From assembly GCA_038043245.1 (NCBI GenBank), contig JBBTCH010000001.1, forward strand, positions 496,001-560,000: DNA of 64,000 nt, given 5' to 3'. This stretch comes from JACPFV01 sp038043245 (GTDB taxonomy: Bacteria; Pseudomonadota; Gammaproteobacteria; Nevskiales; Nevskiaceae). Position numbers and translations under genes: made by a program. The notes beneath the pieces were generated by a model, which did not search any database, was not told where the DNA came from, and saw only the letters and a list, made by a program, of their open reading frames with translations. Positions 33,336 through 43,971 of the stretch are shown here, one piece after another (position 1 is the stretch's first letter; every line of letters starts with the position of its first letter).

Positions 33336-34139
33336 ATGGGCTTTCTCGCAGGCAAAAAAGCACTGATCACCGGCGTTGCCAGCGAACGCTCCATCGCCAC
33401 CGGCATCACCGAAGCTTTTCACCGCGAAGGCGCCGAGCTGGCATTCACCTATCAGGGCGACAAACTCAAACCGCGTGTCGAAGCGCTGGCGCAACAGACC
33501 GGCTCGCAGATCGTGTTGCCACTGGACGTCACCCAGGACGCGCAGATCGCCAGCGTGTTCGAAACACTCAAACAAAAATGGAATGGCGTGGACATCGTCA
33601 TCCACTCCATCGGGTTCGCACCACGTGAGCTGCTGATGGGCGGCTATCTGGAATCTGTCACCCGCGAAGGCTATGCGCTGGCGCACGACATCAGTGCCTA
33701 TTCGTTCGCGGCGATGGCAAAAGCCGCGCGGCCACTGATGCAGAACCGTGCCGCGTCGCTACTCACGCTTACCTACCTCGGCGCCGAACGCGCGATGCCG
33801 ATGTACAACGTCATGGGCCCGGCCAAGGCCTCGCTCGAAGCCAATGTGCGCTACATGGCGGCGGAACTGGGTGCCGAAGGCATCCGCGTCAACGGCATTT
33901 CCGCCGGGCCGATCAAGACATTGGCGGCAGCGGGCATCAAAGGATTCCGCGGCATGCTGTCGATGGCCGAATCCGCCTCGCCACTGAAACGCAACGTCAC
34001 CACCGAAGAAGTCGGCAATGCCGCCGCATTCTTAAGCTCCGATCTCGCTTCCGGCATCACCGGCGAAATCCTCTATGTGGATGCCGGCTACAACATCATG
34101 GGCATGAATCTGGCCGAGGAAAAGATACCAGCGGCCTGA
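33336..34139 (+). CDS. fabI: Enoyl-[acyl-carrier-protein] reductase (NADH), FabI
   Basis: FabI reduces enoyl-ACP in the final step of each fatty acid elongation cycle. The 267-residue protein has the divergent SDR cofactor loop GVASERSIATGI (13-24), HSIGFAPRELL, and the Tyr-(Xaa)6-Lys signature with Y147, Y157 and K164 in YLGAERAMPMYNVMGPAK. GIRVNGISAGPIKTLAAAGI is also family-specific. AAGG (about 33323) stands before the ATG. ppiD lies nearby as in pseudomonads, but a symporter gene has come between them. A separate 5' hairpin-forming repeat precedes it. Confidence 0.97.
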   Translation: MGFLAGKKALITGVASERSIATGITEAFHREGAELAFTYQGDKLKPRVEALAQQTGSQIVLPLDVTQDAQIASVFETLKQKWNGVDIVIHSIGFAPRELLMGGYLESVTREGYALAHDISAYSFAAMAKAARPLMQNRAASLLTLTYLGAERAMPMYNVMGPAKASLEANVRYMAAELGAEGIRVNGISAGPIKTLAAAGIKGFRGMLSMAESASPLKRNVTTEEVGNAAAFLSSDLASGITGEILYVDAGYNIMGMNLAEEKIPAA

Positions 34140-34183
34140 GCAGCTTTAGGCCGTTTCTGCGCGATACGAAAAACGGCAGCGCC

Positions 34184-35452
34184 TCAAGCGGGTGGCGTAC
34201 TTTTCTGCAAAACGTCTTGCTCACCCATCAGGCACGCCACAGTGACGGCACCACTGCTGTCGCCGAATACGTTGACCGCCGTGCGGCACATGTCGAGGAT
34301 GCGATCCACGGCGAGAATCAGCCCCAGGCCTTCGAGCGGCAGGCCGATGGCGGACAGGATCAGGGCGATGCCGACAAGGCTGGCGGACGGAATGCCGGCG
34401 ACGCCGACCGAGGTCAGCAGCGCCATGCCGAAGATCACGAACTGGGTGCCGAAGCTCAGATCGAGCCCGTAAGCCTGGGCGATGAACAAGGCCGCAACGC
34501 ATTCGTACAGCGCGCTGCCGTCCATGTTGATGTTGGCGCCGATCGGCAGGAAGAATCCCGACACACGGGGTGAGACGCCGGCGCGGCGCTGTACGCAATC
34601 CATCGTCACCGACAGCGTCGCCGCCGACGAGCTGGTCGAAAAAGCCGTGAGCAAGGCCGGCAGCATGACGCGGTAATGCCGCACTGGCGATACGCGCGCC
34701 ACCAGCAGCAGGATCGTCGGCAGGATCACGAACATGTGCGCAGCCAGCCCAAGCAACACGGTGATGAAGAACCACAGCAGCGGACCGACGGCCTGCCAGC
34801 CGGTGCGCGCCACCGTCGCTGCCACCAGCCCGAACACGCCGAGAGGCGCCAGCACCATGACCATGCGAGTCAGGCTCAACATCACTTCGTAGGCGCCCAT
34901 CCAGAACTGGCGCTGAGTCGCGGCCAGCGGCTCTGGCAGGCGGGTGATGGCAAACGCAAACAGCAGGCTGAACAGGATCAGCCCGAGGATATCGCCCTGC
35001 GCAGCGGCAGCGAAGATGTTGGACGGCACCAGCCGCAGCAGGACGTCGGAGAAATCACCCTTGGCGCGCTGCTCGATGCCGGCGAGGACGGTCTGTGAAT
35101 CCTGAGCCAGACCCATCAGCGAACCGGCGGGCTGGCCGTTGACGATACCGGGCTGGATGGCGTTGGTGATCAGCAGTCCCGCCAGAATCGCCAGCACGCT
35201 GGTGCCCGCGAACCAGCCCACGGTATACACGCCCATGCGGCCGGCGCCTTTCGCGCCGGGTACCGAGACCAGGCCGTTGATCAGCGAGGTGATGATCAAC
35301 GGCACCACCAGCAGCTTGAGCGCGTTGAGGAACAGCGTGCCGAGAAACTCGAAAACCGCGAACGGCGCACTGCCGGGCGCGGTTAAAAGGCCCGCAAGCA
35401 GCGCCAGTGCCAGCGCGATGGCGATCTGCAGGTGCAACGAAAGGCGCGTCAT
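34184..35452 (-). CDS. Dicarboxylate/amino acid:cation symporter (DAACS family)
   Basis: Sodium- or proton-coupled transporter of 422 residues in the GltP/DctA family. The family signatures are visible: the Ser-rich hairpin TAFSTSSSAATLSVTMDC (HP1) and GANINMDGSALYECVAALF (TM7, with the NMDGT motif as NMDGS), then RILDMCRTAVNVFGDSSGA. Eight membrane helices and two re-entrant loops are expected. The substrate is likely glutamate, aspartate or a C4 acid. It lies between ppiD and fabI on the minus strand, with a palindromic repeat 12 bp upstream of its start. Confidence 0.93.
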   Translation of the reverse strand: MTRLSLHLQIAIALALALLAGLLTAPGSAPFAVFEFLGTLFLNALKLLVVPLIITSLINGLVSVPGAKGAGRMGVYTVGWFAGTSVLAILAGLLITNAIQPGIVNGQPAGSLMGLAQDSQTVLAGIEQRAKGDFSDVLLRLVPSNIFAAAAQGDILGLILFSLLFAFAITRLPEPLAATQRQFWMGAYEVMLSLTRMVMVLAPLGVFGLVAATVARTGWQAVGPLLWFFITVLLGLAAHMFVILPTILLLVARVSPVRHYRVMLPALLTAFSTSSSAATLSVTMDCVQRRAGVSPRVSGFFLPIGANINMDGSALYECVAALFIAQAYGLDLSFGTQFVIFGMALLTSVGVAGIPSASLVGIALILSAIGLPLEGLGLILAVDRILDMCRTAVNVFGDSSGAVTVACLMGEQDVLQKSTPPA

Positions 35453-35463
35453 TCGCGCAGTCT

Positions 35464-35538
35464 GTCATTCCGAGGAACGCAGTGACGAGGAATCTGTCGT
35501 TTTACAGAAGCCAGATTTCTCGCTGCGCTCGAAATGAC
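35464..35538. repeat. Dispersed palindromic repeat, copy 4
   Basis: On the plus strand it starts GTCATTCCGAGG and ends CGCTCGAAATGAC with a longer centre than the other copies. It ends 11 bp upstream of the minus-strand symporter start at 35452. Confidence 0.85.
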
Positions 35539-35551
35539 ACCACTCCTCGGT

Positions 35552-37474
35552 TTACGGCGCGGGCGTTTCGGCGGGCGGGGCCGAAATCTTGACCTTGTAT
35601 TGCGCCTCGATATATCCGCGGTAAGCGGCGAATTCAGCGCCGGCCCGCGCATCGCGGCTGCGCTGCGCCTCCTGCGCCAGCGAAGCATCCGCGGGTGTCG
35701 CGTCCTGCACCGCGTTCACCGAGACGATGGCGATCGCTCCATTGGCAAGTTCGGCCTGCACCACTGATGCGGCACCCGCCTTGGGGCGCGCTTGTGCGAA
35801 TGCGGCCGCACGGACTCCGGCCGGAACGTCTTCCTGCGCACGGCCGATGGCGCCGGCGTTGCGGAACTCGGCGCTGTGCGCTGCCGCTGCGGATTGCAGA
35901 TCCTGCCCTTTGCGCGCAGCGCTCAGAATCGCCTCAGCCTGGGTGCGCACGGCTGCGAGCGCGGCTTCGTTGACCAGCTCGGTGCGGATCGTTGCCTCGA
36001 CTTCAGCCAGCGGACGCGCGCGCGGGGCTTCGTATTCCTGCTTGCGCAACACCACGATCTTGCCGGGTTCGGTGCTCACCGGGCGGCTGTTCTCGCTGTT
36101 CTTGACCACGTCCTCGGAGAACGCTGCTTCGATCAGTTTCGCGTTTGCAAACAAGCCCTCCGCAGACTTGCGGGTCAACCAGTCACTGGTCTGCACGCTC
36201 AGGCCCAGCGCCTTGGCGGCGGGGTCCAGCGAACCGGGCGACTCAAACGCGAGCGTTTCGAGCTTCTCGGACAGCTCCTGGAAGCGCTTTTCCGACTCAC
36301 GCGCGCGGTAGGTATCCATCAGTTCACGTTGTACTTCGGCGTCATCAAAAGGCCTGACCTGCGCGTCGCGCAGATCGTCCAGACGAATCAGGTGCCAGCC
36401 AAACTCCGTCTCGACGGGTGCCGACAACTCGCCCTTGCCCATGTCGAACAGGGTTTTTTCAAACGGCGCAACCATCTGCCCGCGCTTGACCCAGCCCAGG
36501 CTGCCGCCTTTGTCCTTGGAGCCGGTGTCAAAGGAATTCGCCGCCGTCAGCGCGGAAAAATCACCGCCGTTCTTGAGCTTGGCCGCCAGCGCCTCGGCCT
36601 GTTTCTGTGCGGCAGCCTTGTCGGCGCCGAACGGGATCAGGATGTGTCGTGCCTGGCGTTCCTCAGGCCGGGTGTAGCGCGTCGCTTTCTCAGTCTCGTA
36701 CATTGCCTTCAGCACTTCGATGTCGGGCGTCGCCGACTTGGGCAAGGCCTCCAGCGAGAGTTCGAGATAGGCGACACGGATACGCTCCGGAGCGAGGTAG
36801 CTGGTCTTGCGCTCGTCGTAGCGTGCGCGGATCTGCGCGTCGGTCACCTGGGCCTGTGCACGGAAGCGCTCCGGGGCCAGCAGGGCGTAGCTGATGCTGC
36901 GTTTCTGCTGAGCCAAGCGCAGTGACTGCGCCGCTGCCTGGTCGGTCTCGAACGCGGTCAACACCAGGCTGTCGCGCAACTGGTCCGAGACCAGCGATTC
37001 GCGCAGCGTGGTCTCGAAGCGTTCCGGGGTGTAGCCCATGTTCGCCAGACGGGCGCGATACAGGTCGCTCGAAAACGCGCCCTTGTCTTGGAACGCCGGG
37101 ATCTCCTGCAGCGCCTGCGCAACTTGTGCGTCGCCGGCACGGAAGCCGCGTTCACTGACGAACTGGCGCAGCAGTGATTCCTGCACCAGGTCCTTGAGTA
37201 TCGCTTCGCGGAATTTATTCTGATCGAATTCCGAAGGGTTGAACTTGTCACCCATCAGCTGCTGCAACTGGCGCAGGCGCTGGTCGTAGGCCGCCGACAG
37301 CTGCGATTGCGTGATGCGCTGGCTGCCGACCTTGGCGACCTGCGGGTCGCCGTCACCGGTGCGGAACGTTTCGATGCCGAAGAACGCGAACGGCACGATG
37401 ATGATGCCGATCAAGGTCCACATCGCCCAACCGATGAATTTTTCGCGGATCGCCTGCAGCATTTTATTCCTCAA
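35552..37474 (-). CDS. ppiD: Periplasmic folding chaperone / parvulin-type PPIase PpiD
   Basis: Membrane-anchored periplasmic chaperone of 640 residues. The cytosolic N-terminus is followed by one membrane helix (about 14-35, MWTLIGIIIVPFAFFG), a SurA-N-like helical domain (about 40-200, LRQLQQLMGDKFNPSEFDQ), a parvulin domain (about 265-365, RQARHILIPFGADK and GGSLGWVKRGQMVAPFE) and a long C-terminal helical region. It assists newly exported proteins near the SecYEG translocon. Gene order hupB - tRNAs - ppiD corresponds to hupB-ppiD of E. coli. A tRNA terminator lies directly upstream, so it needs its own promoter. Confidence 0.95.
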   Translation of the reverse strand: MRNKMLQAIREKFIGWAMWTLIGIIIVPFAFFGIETFRTGDGDPQVAKVGSQRITQSQLSAAYDQRLRQLQQLMGDKFNPSEFDQNKFREAILKDLVQESLLRQFVSERGFRAGDAQVAQALQEIPAFQDKGAFSSDLYRARLANMGYTPERFETTLRESLVSDQLRDSLVLTAFETDQAAAQSLRLAQQKRSISYALLAPERFRAQAQVTDAQIRARYDERKTSYLAPERIRVAYLELSLEALPKSATPDIEVLKAMYETEKATRYTRPEERQARHILIPFGADKAAAQKQAEALAAKLKNGGDFSALTAANSFDTGSKDKGGSLGWVKRGQMVAPFEKTLFDMGKGELSAPVETEFGWHLIRLDDLRDAQVRPFDDAEVQRELMDTYRARESEKRFQELSEKLETLAFESPGSLDPAAKALGLSVQTSDWLTRKSAEGLFANAKLIEAAFSEDVVKNSENSRPVSTEPGKIVVLRKQEYEAPRARPLAEVEATIRTELVNEAALAAVRTQAEAILSAARKGQDLQSAAAAHSAEFRNAGAIGRAQEDVPAGVRAAAFAQARPKAGAASVVQAELANGAIAIVSVNAVQDATPADASLAQEAQRSRDARAGAEFAAYRGYIEAQYKVKISAPPAETPAP

Positions 37475-37487
37475 AAAACGGTGGTCT

Positions 37488-37515
37488 AAAAAACAAAGGC
37501 GCCTATGAAGGCGCC
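37488..37515 (-). terminator. Rho-independent terminator after tRNA-Asp
   Basis: On the minus strand GGCGCCT (37515-37509), loop TCAT, AGGCGCC (37504-37498), then TTTGTTTTTT. It closes the hupB - tRNA-Val - tRNA-Asp unit ahead of ppiD. Confidence 0.9.
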
Positions 37516-37526
37516 CCTGTGAAAAC

Positions 37527-37603
37527 TGGCGGAGCGGACGGGACTCGAACCCGCGACCCCATGCGTGACAGGCATGTATTCTAACCGACTGAACTACCGC
37601 TCC
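37527..37603 (-). tRNA. tRNA-Asp (anticodon GTC)
   Basis: A 77-nt cloverleaf. The acceptor GGAGCGG pairs with CCGCTCC, the anticodon loop CTGTCAC presents GTC, the T-arm contains GGTTCGAGTCC and CCA is encoded. It is 67 bp downstream of tRNA-Val. Confidence 0.97.
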
Positions 37604-37670
37604 AGTTATCTACGTCCGTGTAACAGATCGCGGCATCCGTGCCGCGACTTTCCGAAAAAGACCAAAAACT

Positions 37671-37746
37671 TGGTGGGTGCTGACGGGCTCGAACCGCCGA
37701 CATTCGCCGTGTAAGGGCGACGCTCTACCGACTGAGCTAAGCACCC
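37671..37746 (-). tRNA. tRNA-Val (anticodon TAC)
   Basis: A 76-nt cloverleaf. The acceptor GGGTGCT pairs with AGCACCC, the anticodon loop CTTACAC presents TAC, the T-arm contains GGTTCGAGCC and CCA is encoded. It starts 25 bp after hupB on the same strand and may share its transcript. Confidence 0.97.
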
Positions 37747-37771
37747 GCAACGACACACCCAGCCGCTTATT

Positions 37772-38044
37772 TTACTTGATTGCGTCCTTCAAAGCCTTAC
37801 CCGCCTTGAACACCGGCGTTTTAGCTGCCGGAATCTTCACCGGCGCCCCGGTCTTGGGGTTGCGGCCCTGACGGGCCACACGCTTGCGCACCGAAAAAAC
37901 ACCAAAACCGACGACCGTGATCTTCTCGCCGCGCTTCAGAGTCCTGCCGAACACTTCGATCAAGGCGTCCAGCGCCTGGGCTGCCTGCGCCTTGGAAATC
38001 CCGGCCCGGTCGGCCAAGGCCATCACCAATTCTGCTTTGTTCAT
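37772..38044 (-). CDS. hupB: DNA-binding protein HU-beta
   Basis: HU bends DNA and helps organise the nucleoid. The 90-residue protein begins MNKAELVMALADRAGISKAQA and has the flexible beta-arm GRNPKTGAPVKIPAAKTPVFKAGKALK, with the Pro that intercalates in DNA at the arm tip. Length and sequence are standard for HU. In many gammaproteobacteria it follows lon; here a TonB receptor gene on the opposite strand separates them. Two tRNA genes follow at once, suggesting a joint transcript ending at 37488. Confidence 0.97.
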   Translation of the reverse strand: MNKAELVMALADRAGISKAQAAQALDALIEVFGRTLKRGEKITVVGFGVFSVRKRVARQGRNPKTGAPVKIPAAKTPVFKAGKALKDAIK

Positions 38045-38163
38045 TCAGAGTTTTTTGAACAGGTCTACCCGACAGACGCAACGTCCGTGCCGCGCGGGGT
38101 GCGCTTTATAGCAGCGGCATTTAAGAGCGTCAAACAAGCTCATTGGCGCAATTTTTGCTCGTG

Positions 38164-38192
38164 TTGACGAAGGGGTGTACGCAAACTAACCT
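38164..38192 (+). promoter_or_regulatory. Candidate sigma70-type promoter for the TonB receptor
   Basis: TTGACG (38164-38169) and TAACCT (38187-38192) are 17 bp apart, in the 216-bp divergent gap between hupB and the receptor. The -35 matches 5 of 6 and the -10 only 3 of 6, so this is tentative. No Fur box was seen in the gap. Confidence 0.35.
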
Positions 38193-38260
38193 CGTTGCAC
38201 TAGATATCAATCGGAAGCCGGGGATCCCTGTCCCTCTGGACTATCCGAAAGGGAGTCACC

Positions 38261-41200
38261 ATGGTTCTGCGCCTCGAACGGTCGCGCTCAGCGGCTTTTG
38301 CCATCCTGTTTTCTTTTGCCCTGTCGATTTCTGCGGTGGTCTCGGCCGAAGAACTGAGCCAGCCGGAAACCACGGCGACCATTCCGCTGCCCCCCGTGGC
38401 TGAAGCCCCGGTTGATCCAGGCCCCGCTGAACCCCAGCAGCCGAGCCTCAGGGAAATCGTGGTGACCGGCTCGCGCATCCGCCGCAGCGATTCCGAAACC
38501 GCCCAGCCGGTGCTGGTCGTGACCAAGGAAGATATTGAGCGCACCGGTCTGTCTTCGGTCGGCGATCTGTTGCAGGAACTGGCGGTGGCCGGATCCGCAC
38601 TGGGCACCCTGGTCAACAACGGCGGCACCGGCACGGTCGAGGTCGATCTGCGCAACCTCGGCTCACAACGTGTGTTGGTGCTGGTCAACGGCCATCGCTG
38701 GGTCAACGGCCTGCGTTCGCTGTCCACCTCCTCGGTCGACCTCACCACCATCCCGATTTCGATCATCGAGCGCATCGAGGTGCTCAAGGACGGCGCCTCG
38801 GCGGTTTACGGATCCGACGCCATCGCCGGCGTGATCAACATCGTCACCCGCAAGGATTACGACGCAATAGAGCTGCGCACATATTTCGCGCAGTACGAGC
38901 AGGGCGACGGCCAGACCATGTCGCACAACGCCTCTGTCGGCACCCGCCTGGGTGGCGGCAGCTTTTTCGTGGACTTTAACTACACCGAGCAGAAGGGTGT
39001 ACTCAACTCCGCTCGCGAGATCACCAAGGAGCCTGCGCTCGGTACCGGTGTCAGCCGCGGCAGCGGCGCAACGCCTGCAGGGCACTTCCAGTTCGTCCCC
39101 ACACCCGCGACTGCGGCGCTATTGTCGGCTGCGAATCCGGCCAACTGCGACGGACTGGCGGAAGGCAGTCCCCTGCCCGGCTGCGACGTGACCGTGACGA
39201 CAGGCACCAACGGCAACTCGGCTGCCAATCTGCGACCTTTCGCCATCGCCAACGACTCGTACAACTACCAGGTGGACAACTATCTGGTCACACCCAACGA
39301 ACGCTACGGGATGTTCGCCCAGCTCAACTATCCGTTGCTGCCCGACGTGGTGATGAACGGCGAGTTTCTATACAACATACGAAAATCGGCGCAACAACTG
39401 GCGCCGCAGCCGATTCTGGCCGGTGACCTCACGGCGATTCCACCGTTCAAGGACGTGTACGTCTCGTCCAGCAATCCATTCAACCCTACCGGGCAGGACA
39501 TTGGCCGCGGCACCAACGGCCAGTTGCTGGCTCCCGGTTCTGGCATCGCACGGCGGCGACCCGTGGAATACGGGCCACGTCTGTTCAGCCAGACCGTGGA
39601 TACCCTGCGCGCCGGCCTCAACTTCGGCGGACCGCTGCAGCTCGCGGCTTTCAACATCAGCCGCACCTTCAACTGGGATCTCGGCCTCAGCTACGCCCAG
39701 AGCAAGCAGGAAGAAGCCAGCGCAGGTTTGTTCAACATGGCTAATTTAGGCCTCGCGCTCGGCCCGATTGCCGCGTGCAACGCAGCACCCGGCTGCACGC
39801 CGTTCGACATGTTTGGCGGACCCGAGGTCGAAACCGTCACCCCGGAAATGCTGAGCTACGTCACTTACGACGCCTTTGGCACCACGCAACAGGATCTGCG
39901 CGACGCCTATCTCAACGTCAGCACCGAGCTGTTTGATCTGTTCGGCAATGGCCCGGTCGGGTTCGCGCTCGGTTTCGAATACCGCGACGAGTCCTACGAC
40001 AACCAGCCCGACGCGCTGGTGCAGCAGGGCATCAGCAGCACCAACCGCGCCAAGCCCACCGGCGGTGGCATCAGCGTGATCGAGTACTACGCCGAGCTGG
40101 CCGTACCCTTGCTGCGCGACCTGCCACTGGTACGCGAGCTGGATCTGTCGGTCGCCGGCCGCATCTCGGAGTACTCGAAGTTCGGGGTCTCCGAAACCGG
40201 CAAGCTGGGCCTGCGCTACAAACCGTTTGACGATCTGCTGCTGCGCAGCACCCTGTCCAGCGCGTTTCGCGCGCCGAACCTCGGTGAACTGTTTCTGGGC
40301 AACACCGACAGCTTTCCCGGCATCGTGGACTACTGCTCCGCCGATGTCCGCTCCGGCAACCCGAATGCCAACAGCAACTGCACCGCCGATGGCGTCAACC
40401 CGACGTATGCCGATCTGCTCGGCCAGGGCTTCTCGATCTTCCGCGGCAACCCGGATCTGAAACCCGAAACCGCCGAAACCATGACCGCAGGCTTCGTCTA
40501 CAGCCCGAGTTTCCTGCAGGCCTTCAACTTCTACGTGGACTGGTATCGCATCAAGATCAAGGACTACATCACGCCACCAGGCGAGCAGTTCGTGGTGGAC
40601 TCCTGCTACAACGTGGATCCCGATGACCGCGCGCTCTGCGAATACGTGAACCGCGACCCCACTTCGGGCGCAATAGCGTTCATCGACAATCCCTTCCTCA
40701 ATTTCGCGCGCCTGGAAACCGAAGGCGTGGATTTCACCATGGACTACGTGCTGCCCTTCACTCAGGACTGGGGACTGGGCCGCTTCAAGCTGACCGCCGA
40801 CGCCAGCTACCTGACCGATTACAACCTGTTCTACAAGATTCCGGGCGGCCGCGAGGTGCGTGATCAGGACCGCGCACCGGGCAAGCACATCATCTTCGAA
40901 TCACGCCCGCGCTGGAAAGGCAACGTGGCGATGGACTGGGGTCTTGGCAATTTCAGCGCCAGTTATTCAATACGCTACGTCCACGAGATGTTCGAAAAAT
41001 GCTTTGACGGACTCGGCGGCGCCGGCCAGACACTGGCGGAACTCGGCCTGTGTTCGCACCCGGACACCACCACCGTGGTCAACACGACACAGGTGAATCC
41101 GATCACCGGAGACATCATCGACACCGGAATACCGGATGAGGACGCAACCGCCACGGCGCGCAACCAGAATGCGCTGAACCTGCTGCCGACGACGCTCTAT

Positions 41201-41383
41201 CACAGCACGCAGCTGAGTTATCAGATCAAGAGCTGGGGCACCAAGCTGACATTCGGCATCAACAATCTGCTGAATCAGGACCCGCCGCCGGCCTACTCCA
41301 ACTCTCCGGTCTACTCTTACGAACCGACTTCGTACGAAATACCCGGGCGCTTCGGCTATCTGAGGTTGCAGCAGAGTTTCTAA
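38261..41383 (+). CDS. TonB-dependent outer membrane receptor
   Basis: A 1040-residue outer membrane receptor with signal peptide (about 1-29, ending SAVVSA), a TonB-box-like REIVVTGSR near residue 65, a plug domain (about 75-210, KEDIERTGLSSVGDLLQEL, VLKDGASAVYGSDAIAGVI) and a 22-strand barrel ending in Phe (LRLQQSF). The long extracellular loops and length are typical of receptors for larger substrates, with no clear haem or siderophore signature. GGGAG precedes the ATG. It is inserted on the opposite strand between lon and hupB, genes that are usually neighbours, and terminates against lon at a hairpin. Confidence 0.9.
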   Translation: MVLRLERSRSAAFAILFSFALSISAVVSAEELSQPETTATIPLPPVAEAPVDPGPAEPQQPSLREIVVTGSRIRRSDSETAQPVLVVTKEDIERTGLSSVGDLLQELAVAGSALGTLVNNGGTGTVEVDLRNLGSQRVLVLVNGHRWVNGLRSLSTSSVDLTTIPISIIERIEVLKDGASAVYGSDAIAGVINIVTRKDYDAIELRTYFAQYEQGDGQTMSHNASVGTRLGGGSFFVDFNYTEQKGVLNSAREITKEPALGTGVSRGSGATPAGHFQFVPTPATAALLSAANPANCDGLAEGSPLPGCDVTVTTGTNGNSAANLRPFAIANDSYNYQVDNYLVTPNERYGMFAQLNYPLLPDVVMNGEFLYNIRKSAQQLAPQPILAGDLTAIPPFKDVYVSSSNPFNPTGQDIGRGTNGQLLAPGSGIARRRPVEYGPRLFSQTVDTLRAGLNFGGPLQLAAFNISRTFNWDLGLSYAQSKQEEASAGLFNMANLGLALGPIAACNAAPGCTPFDMFGGPEVETVTPEMLSYVTYDAFGTTQQDLRDAYLNVSTELFDLFGNGPVGFALGFEYRDESYDNQPDALVQQGISSTNRAKPTGGGISVIEYYAELAVPLLRDLPLVRELDLSVAGRISEYSKFGVSETGKLGLRYKPFDDLLLRSTLSSAFRAPNLGELFLGNTDSFPGIVDYCSADVRSGNPNANSNCTADGVNPTYADLLGQGFSIFRGNPDLKPETAETMTAGFVYSPSFLQAFNFYVDWYRIKIKDYITPPGEQFVVDSCYNVDPDDRALCEYVNRDPTSGAIAFIDNPFLNFARLETEGVDFTMDYVLPFTQDWGLGRFKLTADASYLTDYNLFYKIPGGREVRDQDRAPGKHIIFESRPRWKGNVAMDWGLGNFSASYSIRYVHEMFEKCFDGLGGAGQTLAELGLCSHPDTTTVVNTTQVNPITGDIIDTGIPDEDATATARNQNALNLLPTTLYHSTQLSYQIKSWGTKLTFGINNLLNQDPPPAYSNSPVYSYEPTSYEIPGRFGYLRLQQSF

Positions 41384-41387
41384 GTTA

Positions 41388-41418
41388 TTCCCTCTCCCCC
41401 GCCTGTGGGGAGAGGGAA
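41388..41418. terminator. Hairpin between the convergent TonB receptor and lon genes
   Basis: TTCCCTCTCCCC (41388-41399) and GGGGAGAGGGAA (41407-41418) are exact complements around a 7-nt loop. It probably ends transcription from both sides, though T-runs are short. The sequence also resembles a common dispersed palindrome of high-GC gammaproteobacteria. Confidence 0.65.
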
Positions 41419-41424
41419 CCCGCT

Positions 41425-43836
<2,412 letters not shown>

Positions 43837-43861
43837 GGGAAGTCCTGTCGTTTGCTGTGTT

Positions 43862-43887
43862 ATGCGGCCAACCGCTCACAAATCAAG
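43862..43887 (-). promoter_or_regulatory. Candidate heat-shock (sigma32) promoter of lon
   Basis: On the minus strand CTTGATT (43887-43881), a 13-bp spacer, then CCGCATAA (43867-43860), 24 bp upstream of the GTG. The consensus is CTTGAAA-N13-CCCCATnT. Heat-shock control of lon is known in other gammaproteobacteria. Confidence 0.6.
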
Positions 43888-43971
43888 TACACCCGCTTAA
43901 GTGTTTTTCCGCCTTGTATCTTGCGGACTCTACAAAAACATCTCAAACGGCGTCATATGGCCGCAAGCGCG

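Noticed and set aside
34140..34200. A second copy of the 850-880 repeat near the end of the symporter gene
   Set aside because: Only one arm (TCAAGCGGGTGGCG) is present and it encodes the C-terminus of the symporter; no inverted partner.
39746..40888. 380-codon minus-strand frame inside the TonB receptor gene
   Set aside because: Antisense shadow of a receptor barrel with normal features.
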